Positions 47,427 through 55,028 of a DNA stretch of 56,920 nt are shown one piece after another. Position 1 is the first letter of the stretch. Every line of letters begins with the position of its first letter. The translations under genes and the position numbers were made by a program. A model generated the notes under the pieces. The model worked only from the letters and a program-made list of their open reading frames with translations. It did not search any database and was not told the DNA's origin. This stretch comes from an uncultured archaeon (GTDB lineage: Archaea > Nanobdellota > Nanobdellia > Woesearchaeales > ARS49), in contig CABMGU010000077.1 of the NCBI GenBank assembly GCA_902385765.1, forward strand, positions 1-56,920. Reading direction: 5' to 3'.

Positions 47427-47740
47427 CTTTTTTGTTTTTTCAGGTATTCTTTCTGCAATAACAGCATATAGATGAAAGTGCAGATTATTATTAGCTCGAA
47501 GAATCCGTTTATGTGTACTGGAACGTTTATCACTTCAAGCTGTCTTAGTATCGTTAATCCTTCTTCGATAATGAACACGATTACTGCGAAGAATATGATT
47601 TTCCAGGGCATCAGGTAGACTCTTTTGTCTCTTATAGGTGTTGTGAACAGTTTAATGAAAAGGAATAGCACGATTATTACAAAACCCAGATTATAGATTG
47701 GGGCTACTTGTGATAGGCTTTCTGCAATCATTCGTGGCAC
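47423..47740 (-). CDS. Small membrane protein, paralogue of the adjacent gene
   Basis: 105 residues, three predicted helices. Shares with the gene at 47728-48033 the pattern (P/A)-W-K....(A).....F...E-E......L....V.........I...F....F..(A)L..Q, so the two are tandem paralogues. They overlap by 13 bases. The conserved W-K and E-E pair in membrane helices may be functional. No family recognised; a very small sensor or a channel-like subunit are possible. Confidence 0.65.
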   Translation of the reverse strand: MPRMIAESLSQVAPIYNLGFVIIVLFLFIKLFTTPIRDKRVYLMPWKIIFFAVIVFIIEEGLTILRQLEVINVPVHINGFFELIIICTFIYMLLLQKEYLKKQKS

Positions 47741-48033
47741 CCCCTTGTTATGTCTATCTGTCTTATGAGGGCCGCTATGAAGAAGACCAATACAAAGCTT
47801 ACAAGCACGTGTGTTATCCAGGGATTGCTGTAGACCCCGAATATTTTCAGTGCGCCTATTATCTCTTCAGCTGCAAATAGGAGCAGCGCAATTAATAACG
47901 GCTTCCAGGCAGCAAGGTATTTTCTTTGTGAAGCTGCAGTGAACATGCTTAATGCGATAAGTCCGGCTATTATGCTTAAGAAAACCACTGAAAACGTAGT
48001 TATTCCATATACCCAGTCGTATATTGTAAGCAT
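47728..48033 (-). CDS. Small membrane protein, paralogue of the adjacent gene
   Basis: 101 residues, three helices: TFSVVFLSIIAGLIALSMFT, AAWKPLLIALLLFAAEEIIG and ITHVLVSFVLVFFIAALIRQ. First gene of the tandem pair on the minus strand (the second starts inside its end). Same W-K...E-E motif as its neighbour. The pair lies between the Ig-like gene and the gene at 48133, which is encoded on the other strand. Confidence 0.65.
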   Translation of the reverse strand: MLTIYDWVYGITTFSVVFLSIIAGLIALSMFTAASQRKYLAAWKPLLIALLLFAAEEIIGALKIFGVYSNPWITHVLVSFVLVFFIAALIRQIDITRGCHE

Positions 48034-48132
48034 TCTTCACCTCTTTACCGCTTTTGTTGAATTGAGTATATTTAAAGCTTTCGCACTGCCCTATTGCAAA
48101 AGTTTTTAAATTATTGGCTTATCAAAAATATT

Positions 48133-48711
48133 ATGAATAAGAAGTGGCTCGCTCTTCTGGCTTTGGTGATGACAGTAATTCTCATAGTCTCCACAATCCT
48201 TTTCTGGCAGGACAAGAATATTGAGTTCATTTATTACAATATTTTGTTTTTCATAATCTTGTCGTTCATCGTTGTTACAAATCGCAGGCTTAATCTTGGC
48301 GTTCCTGTTTTACTGGCTCTTTCAATGCTGATTATTATACATTTGTCAGGAGGTTTAATACCAGTGGATGGCGCCCGATTATATGACGCCTCTTTTGGTC
48401 CTTTGCCTTTTGACAAGATTCATCATTTTGTGCTGGGCTTGGTCTTTGCATTTCTGACTGCAAGCCTGTTTATTGATACTCTGGAATGGAAACTCAGAAA
48501 GCCTAAATTGTTTTTCTTCTTTATCTTACTGGCCGCTCTTGGTTTTGGCTCATTGGTTGAGATTTTTGAGTTTGCCGGCGTTACGTTTTTGCATTCCCCG
48601 GGCGTGGGCGATTATTTTAACAATGCAACCGACCTTGTTGCTGACCTATTTGGAGCAGCCACAGGCGCAATCATTATGCTGTTGATTAAAAATGGAAAAG
48701 ATTTACGATAA
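48133..48711 (+). CDS. DUF2238-like integral membrane protein
   Basis: 192 residues from the ATG at 48133. Five to six helices. The half DKIHHFVLGLVFAFLTASL ... GSLVEIFEFAGVTFLHSP ... FNNATDLVADLFGAATGAII matches the layout of DUF2238/YjdF-type proteins (D-x-x-H-H near a helix start, E-x-x-E, and N-x-x-x-D-x-x-x-D/N near the last helix). Function of that family is unknown. The 3' end overlaps the following methyltransferase gene by 20 bases, so they are cotranscribed. Confidence 0.72.
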   Translation: MNKKWLALLALVMTVILIVSTILFWQDKNIEFIYYNILFFIILSFIVVTNRRLNLGVPVLLALSMLIIIHLSGGLIPVDGARLYDASFGPLPFDKIHHFVLGLVFAFLTASLFIDTLEWKLRKPKLFFFFILLAALGFGSLVEIFEFAGVTFLHSPGVGDYFNNATDLVADLFGAATGAIIMLLIKNGKDLR

Positions 48712-49339
48712 GTTTTATTCCAGGCTTGTTGAATGGGTTGGTCGTAACTCTTACTTTAAAAAGCATGAAAGGTCCGCCATTATTTCTTTCCTGAAGGATA
48801 TGGGTGCCAAGAAGGTTCTTGATTTCGGCTGTAATGTCGGCTTTACCAGTTCTGAATTTAAGAAGCATACAAATGCAGATGTTTACGGCACTGACATTAA
48901 TGATTATGCTTTGGCTCGTGGCAGGCAAAAGTATCCTGAAGTGAATTTTGTCTCGCTTGATGAGGTAAAGTCAATGAAAAAAGAGTTTGATGTGATTGTT
49001 GTCAGTAATGTTCTTGAGCACGTGCCTGACTGTCACGAAACGCTTTCTTTCCTGAAGAGTCTTCTTTCGCCGGATGGTAAAATCATCATCTCTGTTCCTC
49101 AGGAGAGGATTAAGGGCGATTGCAATATTCCCCATATTGTTTTGTGCTCTTTGGAGAATAAGAGATATACAAATCCTCATTTGCGCGTTCTTAAGTGGAA
49201 AGCTCTTAATCAGGTTCTGGAGCAGGAAAGTATTGAAATTGAAAAGCACGCTTATGTGAACATGCTTCCTCCTTTTTTCAGTAAAAAGTATGTTTGGCCG
49301 ACTGCTATGTCTCTTGTTGCTGTCTGCAAAAGGGCTTAG
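48692..49339 (+). CDS. SAM-dependent methyltransferase (class I)
   Basis: 215 residues. VLDFGCNVGFTSSEF (motif I), VYGTDINDYALARG (Asp binding the ribose hydroxyls), DVIVVSNVLEHVPD (motif IV with the H-V-P of small-molecule methyltransferases) and LLSPDGKIIISVP (motif post-IV). Similar to the UbiE/type 11 family; substrate likely a small molecule or glycan. Overlaps the membrane protein gene by 20 bases at its start and converges on pssA with 4 bases shared at the end. Confidence 0.88.
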   Translation: MEKIYDKFYSRLVEWVGRNSYFKKHERSAIISFLKDMGAKKVLDFGCNVGFTSSEFKKHTNADVYGTDINDYALARGRQKYPEVNFVSLDEVKSMKKEFDVIVVSNVLEHVPDCHETLSFLKSLLSPDGKIIISVPQERIKGDCNIPHIVLCSLENKRYTNPHLRVLKWKALNQVLEQESIEIEKHAYVNMLPPFFSKKYVWPTAMSLVAVCKRA

Positions 49340-49824
49340 ATTTTTCTTATTTTGAACGGGCTTGCCATCAGCACCGCGGATGCTAAATACATATACGGCC
49401 AAATTGCTTGTGGAAGCAGGAATACGGTTATTAGAATGATTACCGCGTTCCACGTTATTGGCATTCCCACGTAATAATGTTCCCTGTGGAGTATGTTGTA
49501 TCTCGCCAGCCTGAATACTCCTGCGCTTATGTTGATGAAATATGCTGTTATTGCAAATGTTGCAGTGTAGTGCATGAAGCCCAGCATTGCTGGTGCCATT
49601 CCAAAGCTTATTATGTCTGTTAGTGAGTCTATTTCTGTCCCGAATGCTGTTGCCTTGTGTGCTTTTCTCGCCATTCTTCCGTCAAAGAAGTCGCAAATCA
49701 TTGATACTGCAATTAAGATTCCTGCAAGCACGAATCTGCCTGTGATGCTTAACAGTATGCTTGCAAATCCGCTTGCGAGTCCAAGCCAGGTGATGAGGTT
49801 GCCTAGTTTGAGTTCTTCGCGCAT
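49336..49824 (-). CDS. pssA: CDP-alcohol phosphatidyltransferase, archaetidylserine synthase type
   Basis: 162 residues from the ATG at 49824, two bases after the stop of the upstream gene; a longer in-frame start at 49887 lies inside that gene and is less likely. MREELKLGNLITWLGLASG is the usual start of phosphatidylserine synthases of this subtype, and DFFDGRMARKAHKATAFGTE followed by IDSLTD is the catalytic CDP-alcohol motif D-G-x2-A-R-x8-G-x3-D-x3-D. Links L-serine to CDP-archaeol. Pairs with the Psd-like gene just upstream on the same strand to give archaetidylethanolamine. Confidence 0.9.
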   Translation of the reverse strand: MREELKLGNLITWLGLASGFASILLSITGRFVLAGILIAVSMICDFFDGRMARKAHKATAFGTEIDSLTDIISFGMAPAMLGFMHYTATFAITAYFINISAGVFRLARYNILHREHYYVGMPITWNAVIILITVFLLPQAIWPYMYLASAVLMASPFKIRKI

Positions 49825-49826
49825 TG

Positions 49827-50381
49827 CTAGGCTATGATGCTCGTCCCTGCTTGTACTCTCTGTCCTCTTTTTGTTTTTGTTTTGCATTTTGGAAGTATTA
49901 AGATGACTTGTGAGCCTAATAATATTCTTCCTATTCTTTGCCCTTTTTGAAGCTTTTGTCCTTTTTTGGCAAATACCCTGATTCTTCTTGCCAGTATTCC
50001 TGCTATCAAAACAACCTTTACCAGTCCTATTTCGCTTTTGATTGTTATTTCTGCGTGCTCGTTCTCCCAGGCATTATCAGAAAATGCAAAAAGTTTTCTG
50101 CCGGGAAAATATTTGATTTCTTTCACGATTCCTTCAATCGGCGCTCTTTGTACGTGTACGTCAAACAAACTGAGAAATATTCTTATCATTGTTGCGGGAA
50201 GCATTCCTTTTGCGAATCTCGCGTATCCTTTGCCGGATTTTACTGTTGCAGCTTCCAATACTTTTCCGTCTGCTGGTGAGACTATTCCTGTTTTTGGTAT
50301 TTCTCTGTCAGGGTCTCTGTTAAAGTGTATGTAAAACAGAATTAATGCAACAATCACAATTGCAACAATTAAGAGCCACAT
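49827..50381 (-). CDS. asd: Archaetidylserine decarboxylase (Psd-like)
   Basis: 184 residues: one N-terminal membrane helix (LIVAIVIVALILFYIHF), then the short-type Psd domain: FNRDPDREIP, VSPADGKVLEAA (D38), LFDVHVQRAPIEG (H76), and the self-cleavage site LGSQVILILP with G156-S157, which yields the pyruvoyl group. This is the membrane-bound archaeal/short bacterial decarboxylase that turns archaetidylserine to archaetidylethanolamine. First gene of the two-gene operon with pssA. Confidence 0.92.
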   Translation of the reverse strand: MWLLIVAIVIVALILFYIHFNRDPDREIPKTGIVSPADGKVLEAATVKSGKGYARFAKGMLPATMIRIFLSLFDVHVQRAPIEGIVKEIKYFPGRKLFAFSDNAWENEHAEITIKSEIGLVKVVLIAGILARRIRVFAKKGQKLQKGQRIGRILLGSQVILILPKCKTKTKRGQRVQAGTSIIA

Positions 50382-50466
50382 AATGCTCTTTTAGTTATGT
50401 GCATTATTAAAGGTTTACTGGAGTTATTGAAAACATTTATAAGCGGACAAAAAATGATTTGAAGTC

Positions 50467-51078
50467 ATGCTTGGTAAGTTTTTCAGGAAAATTGAAAATT
50501 ATGTTGGGAAAAGATATCTTAGACGCCTGCCTAGACTTGCTCCGAATATTATCTCTTTTGCAACTTTGATTCCGGCAGCAGGTTCAATTTATTTCATCAT
50601 CAATAAACTCTATCTTCTTTCCGCGCTCATGATTTCTCTATCTTTGTTACTGGACGTTATAGACGGCTCAATCGCGCGCAATCAGAAAATGATGACCAAG
50701 TTCGGTGCTTATTTTGATCCTATGATGGATAGGTTTGCAGAAGCTTTGATTTATTTTGGTTTGTTTTTAAGTGGTTTCCAATTGGAATCTTTTCTTGCGA
50801 TTGTAGGAATTTTGCTTATGGGCACGGCAAAGTCCTGGGCTTTCATGATTATTTCTATTGGCAATTTTGATTGGCCTGCTATTGGTGACAGGTCAGAAAG
50901 GTATATGGTTTTGTTGATTGCGCTTGGAATTGCTCATTTTAAGGCATTCATATTTGAACGTCCCGTGATATCACTCGCATTATGGATCATAATCGTCTTG
51001 GTTTATTTTGGCACAATTCAACGGATTTTTTTCGCAAAGTCATTGATTGAAAAGTATGGAAAAAGAGGTGCAAAATGA
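50467..51078 (+). CDS. CDP-alcohol phosphatidyltransferase (archaetidylinositol-phosphate/glycerol synthase-like)
   Basis: 203 residues, about six helices. DVIDGSIARNQKMMTKFGAYFDPMMDR is present as the catalytic motif (DGSIAR then G-x3-D-x3-D). The basic N-terminus (RKIENYVGKRYLRRLPRLAPN) is that of the archaetidylinositol phosphate synthase-like clade, which uses CDP-archaeol and myo-inositol phosphate; archaetidylglycerol synthase cannot be excluded. ATGA overlap (51075-51078) with carS, the enzyme that makes its lipid substrate. Confidence 0.88.
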   Translation: MLGKFFRKIENYVGKRYLRRLPRLAPNIISFATLIPAAGSIYFIINKLYLLSALMISLSLLLDVIDGSIARNQKMMTKFGAYFDPMMDRFAEALIYFGLFLSGFQLESFLAIVGILLMGTAKSWAFMIISIGNFDWPAIGDRSERYMVLLIALGIAHFKAFIFERPVISLALWIIIVLVYFGTIQRIFFAKSLIEKYGKRGAK

Positions 51079-51575
51079 ACATCTTACTATTGTTGTATTT
51101 GATGCTTCCTGCCTATCTTGCCAATATGGCTCCTGCTTTTTTTGGCAAGAGGCTTTCAAAGCGTCCTATGGACTTTGGCATTTCTCTTGGCAAAACCCGT
51201 ATTTTTGGTGATAATAAGACCTGGGCTGGTTTTTTCTCAGGCGTTCTTGTTGCAATTATTATCGGCTTCATCGTATCAAAAATTTATTGGCCTTTTGAGT
51301 TTTCTGCAATTTATTGGTCTGCATTGCTCGGCATCGGCGCGTTAATTGGTGATGCTGTCAAGAGTTTTTTCAAGCGTCGTGCTGGCATCAAGCCAGGGCA
51401 GTCCTGGATTCCTTTTGACCAGATTGATTTCACCATCGGCGCATTGGCTTTTGGCAGTTTTGTCTTTTTCCCTGGCTGGTTGTATGCAGTTCTTGTCGTT
51501 ATTATCAGTGCTGTCGGTCATATCTTAATCAACCATCTTGGCTTTTATCTCGGTGTTCAGAAGAATAAGTGGTAG
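51075..51575 (+). CDS. carS: CDP-archaeol synthase
   Basis: 166 residues, four to five helices. LPAYLANMAPAFFG at the N-terminus, GDNKTWAGF, GDAVKSFFKRRAGIKPGQSW and PFDQIDF are the CarS (DUF46) signatures. It transfers CMP from CTP to unsaturated archaetidic acid, giving the precursor of all polar ether lipids. This is good evidence for archaeal membranes in this organism. Overlaps the preceding transferase by 4 bases and the convergent gene by 19. Confidence 0.95.
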   Translation: MNILLLLYLMLPAYLANMAPAFFGKRLSKRPMDFGISLGKTRIFGDNKTWAGFFSGVLVAIIIGFIVSKIYWPFEFSAIYWSALLGIGALIGDAVKSFFKRRAGIKPGQSWIPFDQIDFTIGALAFGSFVFFPGWLYAVLVVIISAVGHILINHLGFYLGVQKNKW

Positions 51576-51952
51576 CCGAGCACTATTAGGATGTAGACTG
51601 CTATTGCTATCGTGTTGTTCATTGCTTTGTTTCTTGTTCCTGTCGGTACAAAGTAGAGGAATATCGGTATTTGTGTTGCAGGCACCAATATTGCAGGTAC
51701 TGCAAGTAGCGTCATTAGTCCTATCGGGTGCTTGAAGTTTGTTGCATAAAGCAGTACGAATAATATTATGCCTGCGATTACTGCAATCGTCTGGACTTTC
51801 CATAGTAATACTGCCAGTATGACTCCAAGCAGTGCGTGTTGTAGAAGTAAAAAGTATTTTTGCCCTGATTTTATCTCGCTTTGCGCGAGCCAGCTGACTA
51901 TTCCGCCGGAGACTAATCCAAGTACTGGCATTATTGTTACTAGTGTCCCCAT
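51557..51952 (-). CDS. Hydrophobic membrane protein, unknown function
   Basis: 131 residues with about four helices (VTIMPVLGLVSGGIVSWLA; HALLGVILAVLLW; VIAGIILFVLLY; MTLLAVPAILVPATQIPIFL) and few charged loops. It overlaps the 3' end of the truncated Dph2-like gene by 13 bases and converges on carS with 19 bases shared. The junction with the Dph2 fragment suggests it replaced the rest of that gene. No family recognised. Confidence 0.62.
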   Translation of the reverse strand: MGTLVTIMPVLGLVSGGIVSWLAQSEIKSGQKYFLLLQHALLGVILAVLLWKVQTIAVIAGIILFVLLYATNFKHPIGLMTLLAVPAILVPATQIPIFLYFVPTGTRNKAMNNTIAIAVYILIVLGYHLFF

Positions 51953-52194
51953 TCAGAATGCCCCCATTGTACCAGCAGGTCAACGCCCAGCCTATTTAAT
52001 TCTAGCGGTATATCGCAGGCTCCCCAGCAGCTTCCCAGCCATATCATGATTCTCGCATCGGTTCTTTTTTGCAGTTCTTTGACGATTTCCTGCGCGCTTG
52101 GCTTTAGTCCGTCTGGAAGCTGTATGCATACTGTTTTTGCGCCGGTTATCTTCTGTTCTACTTTATCCAGCTCTAAATCATAGTTTTCCATCAT
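51940..52194 (-). pseudogene. N-terminal fragment of a diphthamide synthase (Dph2-like)
   Basis: 84 residues from the ATG at 52194, which lies 8 bases after tRNA-Asn on the same strand. ENYDLELDKVEQKI, CIQLPDGLKPSAQEIV and GSCWGACDIPLELNRLGVDL followed by LVQWGHSE match the first domain of archaeal Dph2/Dph1, the radical enzyme that starts diphthamide formation on EF2 (usual length about 330 with three Fe-S cysteines). Only the first cluster Cys (GACD) remains; the frame ends at GHSEWGH. Either a relic of a lost pathway or a repurposed single domain. Longer in-frame starts fall inside the tRNA gene. Confidence 0.75.
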
Positions 52195-52202
52195 TTTTGA
52201 AG

Positions 52203-52275
52203 CGCCCCCGGTGAGACTCGAACTCACGACCCACTGATTAACAGTCAGTTACTCTACCGGCTGAGCTACGGGGGC
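52203..52275 (-). tRNA. tRNA-Asn (anticodon GTT)
   Basis: Minus-strand cloverleaf: acceptor GCCCCCG/CGGGGGC, D-arm with GCTCAG, anticodon loop CTGTTAA on an ACTGA/TCAGT stem, T-loop TTCGAGT, discriminator G at 52203. No intron, no encoded CCA. A Dph2-like fragment follows 8 bases downstream and a homing endonuclease-like gene ends 15 bases upstream, so the tRNA is bracketed by a gene relic and a selfish-looking gene. Confidence 0.96.
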
Positions 52276-52290
52276 TTAAGAATTGCTCAC

Positions 52291-52929
52291 TTAGAAGGCA
52301 TTTAAATATGTTTTGCTTGCCGTATGAAGCTGAATGAGGTTTCTTTTGTTTGAGGAACCGATGACCGAACGCCACAATGTCAGGTTTTTAAATCCCGCCA
52401 CTTCTAAGCGGTAATTGTCTGCATTTCGGGATACGGAACCGGTAAACCCGTGATTTTTTAAAAGCAACATTACGGAGTTGAGAAATGAGTAGTTTTTGCT
52501 TTTGATTTCAATTCTGGGATAATATGCTTGCGTTCTGTGTTGTTTTGATAATATAACGCATCCGTCTGTATCAAATAGACCCCTGACAAAAGCTAATTGC
52601 CTGCATTTTGACTTTAATACAAAATCGGGAATTTTGAGTAGAGAATATTTTTTGCCGACGGGAATCTCTAATTCTTGAAATCTTTTAAACATCTCTTTAT
52701 CACTGAATTTTATGAAGATGGTGTTTTCATCTTTTCTTTTATGAGAATTTACCAGTTTTCCAAAAACTTTGTAAAAAAGATTTGGCACATACCTCTCCAT
52801 GTAATCATCATCTTTTAGGCTGTTGCCTGAACAGTAAATGTAATATTTTACTTGGGACTTTGAGCTGGACAGGCATCCGTCTCCGCACATTATTCCTAGA
52901 AGTTCAGCCAGAGCCTGGTCTTTTTTCAT
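52291..52929 (-). CDS. Free-standing LAGLIDADG homing endonuclease-like protein
   Basis: 212 residues. Two LAGLIDADG helices: ALAELLGIMCGDGCL (about 6-20) and FVRGLFDTDGCVIL (about 112-125), each ending in the catalytic acidic residue (G-D-G, T-D-G). Between them are DNA-binding beta strands rich in Lys/Tyr. Not inside an intron or intein: the tRNA downstream is intron-free and no flanking exons are evident. More AT-rich codon use (AAA, ATA, TTT) than neighbours suggests recent arrival. Could be a mobile nuclease or a domesticated transcription factor (WhiA-like fold). Confidence 0.87.
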   Translation of the reverse strand: MKKDQALAELLGIMCGDGCLSSSKSQVKYYIYCSGNSLKDDDYMERYVPNLFYKVFGKLVNSHKRKDENTIFIKFSDKEMFKRFQELEIPVGKKYSLLKIPDFVLKSKCRQLAFVRGLFDTDGCVILSKQHRTQAYYPRIEIKSKNYSFLNSVMLLLKNHGFTGSVSRNADNYRLEVAGFKNLTLWRSVIGSSNKRNLIQLHTASKTYLNAF

Positions 52930-52972
52930 TTAGAATATTGTTGCCTGTTCTATTTATAGCTGTTACGCGTGG

Positions 52973-53042
52973 TTGTCCAGTGCCTTTTTTGTCCAGTGCT
53001 TATCGACGATGAAAATCCGGAAGATTTACGAATTGTCCAGTG
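52973..53042. repeat. Three copies of TTGTCCAGTG in an intergenic region
   Basis: Exact copies at 52973-52982, 52989-52998 and 53033-53042, with spacings of 16 and 44 bases; the last two are followed by a T-rich CTT/TATC tail. They lie upstream of two TATA-like sequences (53063-53070 and 53083-53090) of the gene at 53101, where direct repeats would be typical of an operator, or they may mark a decayed element linked to the adjacent endonuclease. Confidence 0.5.
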
Positions 53043-53062
53043 ACTTTATCTCTAAGCGTTAG

Positions 53063-53070
53063 ATTTATAT
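53063..53070 (+). promoter_or_regulatory. TATA box of the small exported protein gene
   Basis: ATTTATAT at 53063-53070 lies about 34 bases before the ATG at 53101; a second ATTTATAT at 53083-53090 is too close to serve the same start. The upstream TTGTCCAGTG repeats may bind a regulator. Confidence 0.45.
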
Positions 53071-53100
53071 ACGCAAAGAATTATTTATATACTGAAAAAG

Positions 53101-53403
53101 ATGGTGAAGCAAAAACTTGGTCTGATATTGTTGGCTTTTGTAGCTGTTGTTGCTATTGGAGGCTTTACTGTCCAGTTGCGGGACACAGTCACTGGTGATT
53201 ATACTGCGACCAATGTGGGCCGTTGGTATGCTGGTGCGCAGAAAGCCCAGATGCAGCCTGATGAGGCCTGCACTTATTCCGGTCTTGAGCCGATGTATCC
53301 TTGGCAGGTTTATACTAATGAGTATGGTACTTTTATGAGTTTGTGCAAGAAAGACGGATATTATGTCGGAGTGCCTCTTGTTCAGACAGTTATTGTTCCT
53401 TAG
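53101..53403 (+). CDS. Small exported protein, unknown function
   Basis: 100 residues: N-terminal membrane/signal helix (LGLILLAFVAVVAIGGFTV), then VQLRDTVTGDYTATN, with the Thr-Gly pair shared by several exported proteins in this window, and an external part with two cysteines (EACTYSGLEP; MSLCKKDGYY), probably one disulfide. Tyr/Gly-rich C-terminal region. The 3' end overlaps the convergent cohesin-like gene by 14 bases. No family recognised. Confidence 0.7.
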   Translation: MVKQKLGLILLAFVAVVAIGGFTVQLRDTVTGDYTATNVGRWYAGAQKAQMQPDEACTYSGLEPMYPWQVYTNEYGTFMSLCKKDGYYVGVPLVQTVIVP

Positions 53404-54961
53404 ATTTTTTTTCTATAAAATCTATTACCTTGCTTGATTCTGTGCTTGGCTGTTGAACCGGTGGTGTTTGCACTGGCTGTTGTGGCGCTGGTTGTGCCTG
53501 AGATGGCAGTGTAAGTATTGGTATTTTTGATGGCGGGCTTGGCAGTGTTGGTTTGCCTTTCACGATTATGTATGCCGTGCATATGCTTGCTCCGAACAGG
53601 AGTATTGCCATTGTCCAGAGTATTGTGTTGACTGTGTCTATTGGCTTTCTTGGTGTTTCTGTTTTTGGCGCTTCTGTTGTTTCTGTTTGTGTTGCCTGTC
53701 CTGTTGTTGGCGCTATTACTTTTGGTGCTTCAGGCGGTGATGGTGGTGCTGGTGTTTGTTCAGGCGCTGGCGTTGCTGGTTGTTCTGTTGGTTGTTCGAT
53801 TCCTTCTGTTTCCTCGCTTGTTGGGCTGAACGTTGGTGTTGTTTCCCCTTCAAAAGTGCAATAGCCAGGGTACATCTTTGGTCGTTCGCACATGCGGTTT
53901 ATCATTTCCAGGTTTGTTCCGCAGCAGCTGTATTGCTCGTATGAGCAGGTTTTGCATCCTGTGAATGCGTATTGCTGGCTGCCTCCGCTTCCTCCTCCTG
54001 GTCCGCATCCGGATATTGTATAGTAATGGCAGGTTCCTTGTTCGCATACGCCTCTTGTGCACGAGCCCCCTTCATTGCAGTCGTCATCTCCATAGCAGTG
54101 GTCTAAAGTTATTTCTCCGTTTTCATCGTCAAACTGTTGTGTTGAGAACGGTTGTGATGACTGGTCTGTTGCTGACGCGCTTTGGAATGTTAGTGCGCTT
54201 GTTCCTGCTGCAACTGGCGTGTATCTGATGGTTGCTATGTTTACGCCTGTTTGTGCATCGCAGTCTGCGTTCTGGACATTTAATCCGTTGACTGCTATTG
54301 TTACAGAATCAGATGCTATGGTGTGCGAGCCGCTTCCTTGTTTTATTGAGACGCTTGTTGCCTTGACTATTCTCGGGTCGTGCGTTATGACCATGTTTGT
54401 TGATTTGACTGCTCTTTGCAGACGGGTGTTTGAGAGGCAGATGTTTACGTCGACTGGCGCTTTTATTGTTCCTCTCACTTTCGGCAGTTTGAGTTTTGTC
54501 AGCGGCGCTATTACTTTTATTTTTGCTCCTGTGCCTGTTGCCTCAAGCGGGTTTCCTTCGCTGTCGCTGACTGTTAATTCTGTTATGTCCAGCTGGTATT
54601 CTCCTGCCGGTGTGGCTTCCGGTATTGTATATGATAGTGTCATTATTGGTCCTGTTCCTGCTGGTATTCCTGGCGTGTTTCCTCCGAATGCAGAGTAGAC
54701 TGTTGTTTTGTCAGGAGTGTTTGCTGTTGCTCCGCTCAGTCCTCCTCCCAGTCTGGTTCCGCTTGTTGACGTCGAGAAAGTTATTGGACTGCTTTCTGTT
54801 ATCTTTGCCGAGAATCCCCATATCGGCGCATCATTTTGCAAGTTCAGGTTAACGGTTACTGTTTGTCCTGGTTCTCCTGATACAGGCGATAGCGTGAAGG
54901 TTGTTGCAGCGCTCGCGCTAGCTGCCATTATAAGTATTAGCAATAGTGTTGTTTTGTTCAT
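53390..54961 (-). CDS. Surface protein with cohesin-like domains and C-terminal anchor
   Basis: 523 residues: signal peptide (TTLLLILIMAASASA), a cohesin-like beta-sandwich (about 20-155: SPVSGEPGQTVTVNLNLQND and AGEYQLDITELTVSDSEGNP), a second domain with the same fold (about 160-290), a Cys-rich segment (about 290-370, some 16 cysteines), a Pro/Thr/Glu-rich stalk, one transmembrane helix (ILWTMAILLFGASICTAYII) and a Pro/Gln-rich cytoplasmic tail ending IEKKSKEQ. Cohesins bind dockerins; no dockerin is seen in this window. Probably displays bound partners at the cell surface. TATA-like CTTAAATACC lies about 30 bases upstream. Confidence 0.82.
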   Translation of the reverse strand: MNKTTLLLILIMAASASAATTFTLSPVSGEPGQTVTVNLNLQNDAPIWGFSAKITESSPITFSTSTSGTRLGGGLSGATANTPDKTTVYSAFGGNTPGIPAGTGPIMTLSYTIPEATPAGEYQLDITELTVSDSEGNPLEATGTGAKIKVIAPLTKLKLPKVRGTIKAPVDVNICLSNTRLQRAVKSTNMVITHDPRIVKATSVSIKQGSGSHTIASDSVTIAVNGLNVQNADCDAQTGVNIATIRYTPVAAGTSALTFQSASATDQSSQPFSTQQFDDENGEITLDHCYGDDDCNEGGSCTRGVCEQGTCHYYTISGCGPGGGSGGSQQYAFTGCKTCSYEQYSCCGTNLEMINRMCERPKMYPGYCTFEGETTPTFSPTSEETEGIEQPTEQPATPAPEQTPAPPSPPEAPKVIAPTTGQATQTETTEAPKTETPRKPIDTVNTILWTMAILLFGASICTAYIIVKGKPTLPSPPSKIPILTLPSQAQPAPQQPVQTPPVQQPSTESSKVIDFIEKKSKEQ

Positions 54962-55028
54962 CTCTTTCTTGATGGGATTATTGGAAATTGGTATTTAAGT
55001 GTTTTGGCGTAGTGAGCTCTATGCCAAA

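Noticed and set aside
49825..49887. Longer N-terminus for PssA starting inside the Psd-like gene.
   Set aside because: The added residues are charged and have no counterpart in the family; the ATG at 49824 directly follows the Psd stop and gives the normal N-terminus.
52195..52227. Longer start for the Dph2-like fragment.
   Set aside because: It would read through the 3' end of tRNA-Asn; family N-termini begin at about ENYDLEL.
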